10,537 bases of DNA from Acidobacteriota bacterium (GTDB lineage Bacteria; Acidobacteriota; Polarisedimenticolia; QHYA01). Within the stretch, counting starts at the first letter, position 1. The number at the start of each line of letters is the position of its first letter. A program made the position numbers and the translations under genes. Shown in pieces: positions 6,661-10,537 of the stretch. The DNA lies in assembly GCA_003223995.1 (NCBI GenBank), contig QHYA01000241.1:1-10537 (forward strand). Direction: 5' to 3'. The notes beneath the pieces were generated by a model, which ran no database searches, was not told the DNA's origin, and was given only the letters and a program-made list of their open reading frames with translations.

Positions 6661-8205
6661 TTGCTCCTGATGACAGGCTCCCTTCTCCTGGCCGGTTGCC
6701 AGGCGTCCGGATCGCCCGCCCCCCGCCGTGCCACTTCCTCCGGGACGGAGGGAGGCAGTGCCCACCCGCTGTTCACGGAGATCACCGCGGAAGTCGGCCT
6801 GAACCTCACGGTCGAGCCCTGGCCGGACGGGACCTTCTTCCTTCCCGAGGTCATGGGCCCCGGTGTCGCGGTCTTCGATTACGACAATGACGGAGACCTG
6901 GACATTCTTCAGGTCCGTATGCCTCCCCCCGGCCAACCGAAGGCCCCCGCGCCGAGCCGGCTGTTCCAGCAGCAGGCCGATGGGAAATTCCTCGATGTGA
7001 CGAGCCGCTCGGGGCTCTCGAACGTGGTGTATGGCCAGGGTGTGGCCATCGGAGATGTCGACAACGACGGCGATCTCGACGTGTACTTCGCGAACTACGG
7101 CCCCGACGTCTTCTACCTCAACAACGGCGATGGCACCTTCACGGAAGCCACGGCCCGCGCCGGCTTCAGAGGTGATCTCTGGAGCAGTTCCGCGGCGTTC
7201 TGCGATTACGACCGCGACGGGTACCTGGACCTCTTCGTCGCGCATTATCTTCGACTGACCCCCAAGGCCTACTGCGTGAGCCCCACGGGAGAGCATGGCT
7301 ACTGTGGTCCGCGCGACTTCGACGGCGTTCCCGACACGCTCTACCGCAACAACGGCGACGGCACCTTCACCGACGTCTCGGAGAAAGCCGGCATCAAGTA
7401 CCCGGACGGCGGAAAGACAGCGAAGGGGCTGGGAGTCATCTGCATGGACCTGACAGGCGACGGCTGGCCCGACATCTATGTCGCCAATGACGGCGAGGCC
7501 AACAACCTTTGGGTCAATCAGCATGACGGCACCTTCAAGGAAGAAGGGATCCTGCGGGGCACCGCGGTCGACCGGGACGGGGTGCCCACGGCGAGCATGG
7601 GAGTGACGGCCGGAGACGTGAACGGCGACGGGCTGCTCGACCTGTTCATGACGAACCTCGCCCGGGAGAACAATTCTCTCTTTCGCGGCGCGACGGGAGG
7701 GCTCTTCCGGGACTTCACCACCGAATCGGGGATGACCCAGGACGATCTCCCCACCACGGGTTTTGGATGCGGTTTCTTCGACTACGACCACGACGGCGGC
7801 CTCGACCTGGCAGTCGTCAACGGGAGGGTCAAACGAGGACCCGCCCTTCCCGCAGCGCGCCTAGGTGAGTTCTGGAATCACGGCGACAACTCGCTGCGGG
7901 TGTTTCGCAACGACGCCCCGAAGGAGGGCCGGCACTGGCTGCTTGTGCGGGCGATGACCGGACGGCGCGACGCGCTGGGCGCGCAGATCACCGTCTCGGC
8001 CGGTGGAAGGAAGCATCTCAGGCCAGTGCTGGCGGCCTATAGCTACATGAGCAGCAACGACCCGCGCGCCCATTTCGGTCTGGGCGATGCGGATCGGGTG
8101 GAGGGCCTCGAAGTCCTATGGCCGGATGGTCGCCGCCAGCGGTTCCCGTCCGGAAGTGTCGATCGCGAGCTGACGATCCGGGAGGGAGACGGAGAAGCCC
8201 CGTGA
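6661..8205 (+). CDS. CRTAC1-family FG-GAP/ASPIC-UnbV lipoprotein
   Basis: From TTG 6661 the product is 514 residues. A lipobox (LLLAGC, Cys13) predicts a lipid-anchored envelope protein. Six calcium-loop motifs typical of FG-GAP/VCBS beta-propeller blades follow: DYDNDGDLD (73), DVDNDGDLD (132), DYDRDGYLD (182), DLTGDGWPD (263), DVNGDGLLD (319) and DYDHDGGLD (374). The C-terminus (about 436-495) is an ASPIC/UnbV domain with SYMSSNDPRAHFGLG and VEGLEVLWPDG. CRTAC1 proteins are extracellular, presumably binding proteins; the ligand is unknown. The start is uncertain. TTG 6661 has no ribosome site and leaves no positively charged n-region. The frame is open upstream from 6505, and an ACG at 6610 with AGAAGAGG 6 bases before it would supply a proper signal peptide. 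After GEFW (402-405) the sequence jumps to NHGDNSLRVFRNDAP, apparently missing a blade that relatives have. The stop overlaps the TPR gene by 4 bases. Confidence 0.87.
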   Translation: MLLMTGSLLLAGCQASGSPAPRRATSSGTEGGSAHPLFTEITAEVGLNLTVEPWPDGTFFLPEVMGPGVAVFDYDNDGDLDILQVRMPPPGQPKAPAPSRLFQQQADGKFLDVTSRSGLSNVVYGQGVAIGDVDNDGDLDVYFANYGPDVFYLNNGDGTFTEATARAGFRGDLWSSSAAFCDYDRDGYLDLFVAHYLRLTPKAYCVSPTGEHGYCGPRDFDGVPDTLYRNNGDGTFTDVSEKAGIKYPDGGKTAKGLGVICMDLTGDGWPDIYVANDGEANNLWVNQHDGTFKEEGILRGTAVDRDGVPTASMGVTAGDVNGDGLLDLFMTNLARENNSLFRGATGGLFRDFTTESGMTQDDLPTTGFGCGFFDYDHDGGLDLAVVNGRVKRGPALPAARLGEFWNHGDNSLRVFRNDAPKEGRHWLLVRAMTGRRDALGAQITVSAGGRKHLRPVLAAYSYMSSNDPRAHFGLGDADRVEGLEVLWPDGRRQRFPSGSVDRELTIREGDGEAP

Positions 8206-9860
8206 GCGGCCGCGAGTCGGCTCCGTGGGTGCAGGCGGCCGGTCTCCTCCTCGCCGTCGTGGCCGGGGCGGCCCGCTGCGGCGGCCAGAAGGAGAGCATC
8301 CCTCGCCCGGATCTCGCGCGCGTGGACGCGGAGCTGAGGCAGGCCGTCGAGGCGGATCAGGACACGGTCAGGAAAGCGCCCGGATCCGCGGAGGGTTGGG
8401 GCAGGTTGGGAGACCGCTACAGGTATCACGATTGGCTTCCCGAAGCCGCTCAATGCTACGCGCGGGCCGAGCAGCTCGAGCCGGGAGAGTTTCTCTGGCC
8501 CTATCTTCGCGGTCTCACCCTCGCTCGTATCGACCCGACGGCATCGGCCAAGGCTCTCTCCCGCGCACTGGAGATCGGCCCCGACTATGCGCCGGCCCAC
8601 GTGAACTACGCGCAAGTCCTGGCGCACCTTGGACGGCTGGAAGAGGCGCGCGAGCAGTTCGAGCGCGCCAGCGGGCTGGATCCGACCAGCTCGCACGCCG
8701 AGTTGGGGCTCGGGCAGTTGCTGCTGGCCTCCGGGCAGTACCCGGCGGCACGGGACCATCTGGAGCTGGCCCTGCAGCGCAACTCGGAGCACAGGGAGGC
8801 GCACCTCGCGCTTTCCCAGGCCTACATGGCCCTGGGAGAGCAGGAGCAGGCACGCAGGCATGCCGAACGGGCCCGGCAGCTTCCAAAGGAAACCTTCATG
8901 GACGATCCGCGCGGCTCGCGCGTCCCTCCGCCCGCAGGCGCGAGGGCCCACATGGAGATCGGCAGGGAGTTGCAGAAGCGCGGGATGCTGGAGCAGGCCG
9001 CCGAGCAGTACCGCGAGGCCCTGCGGAGCGATCCCAACCTCGAGAAGGTCCACTACAACCTGGGGACTCTTCTGGCCAAGCAGGGCAAGCTGGAGGAAGC
9101 GGCGGTTTCCCTTGGTGAAGCGGTCCGGCTCGATCCGGATGACCAGGAGGCCCGCTACAGCCTCGGACTGGTCTTCAGCAGCCTCGGGAAACTCGACGAC
9201 GCTTCCCGGCATCTGCGCACCGTGCTCGAGAGAAAACCCGACAATGCCGACGCGCACTACAACCTGGGGACGGTGCTGGCGAGACAGGGCCAGCTCGACC
9301 AGGCGTTCGGTCATCTGGCGGAAGCCGCGAGAATCCGGCCCGAACACGCCGACACCCAGGTCAACCTTGCAGCCGTCCTCGCCCAGCAGGGAAAGACCGA
9401 TCCGGCCGTTGCCCATCTCCGCGAGGCCCTCCGGATCGAGCCCGATCACGCCAAGGCGCACAAGATCCTGGGCGATCTCCTGATCGAGCAAGGGAAGAGT
9501 CAACAGGGTATGAACGAGTATCGTGAGACGCTGCGTCTCCAACCCGGCTGGCCCGAGCCGGCGCGACGGCTGGCCTTGGCGCTTGCGACCCGACCGAAGC
9601 CCACTCCGCAGGACTTGGCGGAAGCCGTGAAGCTCGCGGAGCTGGCGTGCGAGGAGACCGGAAGGAAGAACCCGCTTGCTCTCGATACCCTCGCCGCGGC
9701 CTACGCCGCGGCCCGCCAGCTCGACAGGGCCGCCACCGCGGCCCAGCAGGCTCTGGAGATCGCCGCATCCACGAACCAACCCGAGCTGGTCAGGCAGATC
9801 CGCGCCAGGCTCAGCCAGATCCAGAGCCCTTCCGGTGAAACTCGCGGCGCCTCGCGTTGA
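8202..9860 (+). CDS. Exported protein with about 12 TPR repeats, partner of the CRTAC1 gene
   Basis: GTG 8202 overlaps the stop of the CRTAC1 gene (GTGA, 8202-8205), with GGAG 7 bases before it, so translation is probably coupled. The 552-residue product begins with a hydrophobic segment (residues 10-25, WVQAAGLLLAVVAGAARC). It is either a signal anchor or a poor lipobox, since Arg sits just before Cys26. The rest is tetratricopeptide repeats of 34 residues. There are five in residues 61-228, a proline-rich break (PKETFMDDPRGSRVPPPAG, 228-246), then six more regular ones in 247-448, and one degenerate plus one final repeat to about 523. Consensus positions such as HYNLGTLLAKQGKLEEA (284-300) are clear. 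TPR superhelices bind protein partners, so this is probably a scaffold in the envelope; the adjacent CRTAC1 protein is the obvious candidate partner, by inference only. A longer frame from 8118 is rejected because it would overlap the upstream gene by 88 bases and bury the hydrophobic segment. Confidence 0.85.
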   Translation: MSGRESAPWVQAAGLLLAVVAGAARCGGQKESIPRPDLARVDAELRQAVEADQDTVRKAPGSAEGWGRLGDRYRYHDWLPEAAQCYARAEQLEPGEFLWPYLRGLTLARIDPTASAKALSRALEIGPDYAPAHVNYAQVLAHLGRLEEAREQFERASGLDPTSSHAELGLGQLLLASGQYPAARDHLELALQRNSEHREAHLALSQAYMALGEQEQARRHAERARQLPKETFMDDPRGSRVPPPAGARAHMEIGRELQKRGMLEQAAEQYREALRSDPNLEKVHYNLGTLLAKQGKLEEAAVSLGEAVRLDPDDQEARYSLGLVFSSLGKLDDASRHLRTVLERKPDNADAHYNLGTVLARQGQLDQAFGHLAEAARIRPEHADTQVNLAAVLAQQGKTDPAVAHLREALRIEPDHAKAHKILGDLLIEQGKSQQGMNEYRETLRLQPGWPEPARRLALALATRPKPTPQDLAEAVKLAELACEETGRKNPLALDTLAAAYAAARQLDRAATAAQQALEIAASTNQPELVRQIRARLSQIQSPSGETRGASR

Positions 9861-9928
9861 AACCGGCGGGTGCCCTCGGTCGGATCCGGTCCCGCCCCCG
9901 CGTTGTTTCCGGGCTCGCCGGCGGAATG

Positions 9929-9934
9929 TAGAAT
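9929..9934 (+). promoter_or_regulatory. Candidate -10 element of ispG, possibly leaderless
   Basis: TAGAAT matches the -10 consensus at 5 of 6 bases and ends 7 bases before GTG 9942, so transcription would begin at or next to the start codon. No Shine-Dalgarno site precedes the gene, and the -35 region is weak. Confidence 0.4.
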
Positions 9935-9941
9935 TCCTGCT

Positions 9942-10537
9942 GTGGCGATGAATCCGGAGCCTTTCGGCTGGAGAAGGCGCCCGACGCGCGAGGTGCGTGT
10001 CGGCGACGTGGGGATCGGAGGGAGCAACCCGATCCGCGTCCAGTCGATGACCACGCCGGAAACGGCCGATGTGACGGCGACGGCGGAGCAGATCCGCCGC
10101 CTCGCTCGCGCCGGCTGCGAGATCGTCCGCGTGACGGTCCCCACCTCCCGCGACGCCGCCGCTCTGCCCGAGATCCGCGCGGCGATGAGCCGCGACGGGA
10201 TCCGCGTGCCTCTGGCCGCGGACATCCACTTCTCCCCTGCCGCGGCGATGATGGCTGTCGAGCACGTCGAGAAGGTCCGGATCAACCCGGGCAACTACGC
10301 CGATAGGAAAAAGTTCAAGGTCTTCGAGATCAGCGACGCCGACTACGCCGCCGAGCTGGAGCGCATCGAGCAGGTCTTCCGCCCCCTCGTCCTGCGCGCG
10401 AAGCAGCTCGGCGTGGCCATGAGGATCGGCACGAACCACGGCTCGCTCTCCGACCGGATCATGAACCGCTACGGCGACACGCCGCTTGGGATGGTGGAAT
10501 CCGCGCTGGAGTTCGTCAGGATCTGCGAGGCCCACGG
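9942..10537 (+). CDS. ispG: IspG, 4-hydroxy-3-methylbut-2-enyl diphosphate synthase, long form; 3' end beyond the window
   Basis: The 198 visible codons match the N-terminal TIM barrel of IspG (GcpE). This cytoplasmic iron-sulfur enzyme converts methylerythritol cyclodiphosphate to HMBPP, the penultimate step of the MEP isoprenoid pathway. Recognisable blocks are GGSNPIRVQSMTTPETADV (26-44), AGCEIVRVTVPT (57-68), PLAADIHFSPAAA (90-102), KVRINPGNYADRKKF (111-125) and AMRIGTNHGSLSDRIMNRYG (159-178). The stretch NYADRKKF followed by an acidic DADYAAELERIEQVF segment and NRYGDTPLGMVESALEF is what I associate with the long form, as in plants, Chlamydiae and Bacteroidota. That form carries an extra domain between the barrel and the 4Fe-4S domain. 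The cluster cysteines and the extra domain lie outside the window. GTG 9942 and ATG 9948 are both possible starts. The gene lies 81 bases after the TPR gene, with its own candidate -10, so it is probably a separate transcript. Confidence 0.93.
   Translation, partial: MAMNPEPFGWRRRPTREVRVGDVGIGGSNPIRVQSMTTPETADVTATAEQIRRLARAGCEIVRVTVPTSRDAAALPEIRAAMSRDGIRVPLAADIHFSPAAAMMAVEHVEKVRINPGNYADRKKFKVFEISDADYAAELERIEQVFRPLVLRAKQLGVAMRIGTNHGSLSDRIMNRYGDTPLGMVESALEFVRICEAH

Noticed and set aside
8118..8201. Upstream extension of the TPR gene to ATG 8118
   Set aside because: It would overlap the ASPIC/UnbV coding region by 88 bases. The GTG at 8202 has a ribosome site, the GTGA overlap and puts the hydrophobic export segment at the N-terminus.
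9865..9908. Possible terminator after the TPR gene (GGCGGG 9865-9870 pairing CCCGCC 9891-9896, then TTGTTT)
   Set aside because: The stem is only 6 bases around a 20-base loop, and the T-rich stretch is short and offset by several bases; too weak to call.
8043..10535. 830-codon open frame on the minus strand
   Set aside because: It lies antisense to the CRTAC1 end, the whole TPR gene and ispG, all of which have clear family motifs. Its composition (Arg, Gly, Leu, Asp-rich without motifs) is that of a GC-bias shadow.
1..10537. Search for CRISPR arrays, tRNA or rRNA genes, insertion sequences or transposon ends
   Set aside because: No regularly spaced direct repeats, tRNA-like cloverleaf, rRNA signature, transposase or terminal inverted repeats were seen by eye on either strand.

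Overview
This is a GC-rich bacterial window (third codon positions mostly G or C, which also produces long antisense open frames). It carries secreted peptidases, a choice-of-anchor P (COAP) type surface protein pair, a CRTAC1/TPR lipoprotein pair and a long-form IspG. That mix suggests an environmental Acidobacteriota-like or related lineage. This is an inference from gene content; there is no rRNA or other marker here to settle it.

Layout. Positions 1-3063 (minus strand) hold a two-gene secreted peptidase operon. The promoter-proximal gene is an M24 (Xaa-Pro aminopeptidase/prolidase-type) metallopeptidase, followed after 53 bases by an M3-like zinc metallopeptidase that runs off the left edge. 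The M24 gene is broken: its two halves lie in different frames, and about 50 codons before the first metal ligand appear to be missing. Positions 3177-5030 (plus strand), divergent from the peptidases, encode a KimA-type potassium importer with the proposed functional residues at the B. subtilis positions. Positions 5142-6383 (minus strand) hold two short secreted proteins, a choice-of-anchor P protein and then a post-COAP-1 domain protein. They are separate genes 12 bases apart. Positions about 6610/6661-9860 (plus strand) hold a CRTAC1-family FG-GAP/ASPIC-UnbV lipoprotein, overlapping by 4 bases (GTGA) a protein with about 12 TPRs. From 9942 to the right edge is ispG (MEP isoprenoid pathway), 5' part only.

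How the genes relate. The peptidases, the COAP pair and the CRTAC1/TPR pair are all exported or envelope-anchored by their N-termini, so most of the window serves the cell surface or periplasm. KimA (ion uptake) and IspG (isoprenoid precursors) are housekeeping.

The most notable signals are these: the broken M24 gene; a possible loss of one beta-propeller blade in the CRTAC1 protein; the COAP and post-COAP-1 domains split into two independently exported proteins; a CRTAC1 start region with a promoter, a Shine-Dalgarno sequence and a full lipoprotein signal but an ACG where the start codon should be; and two GTG-started genes (kimA, ispG) that look leaderless. I saw no CRISPR array, tRNA, rRNA, insertion sequence or clear defence system. 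No gap between genes exceeds 300 bases; the largest, 6384-6660, holds divergent promoters and a short palindrome.
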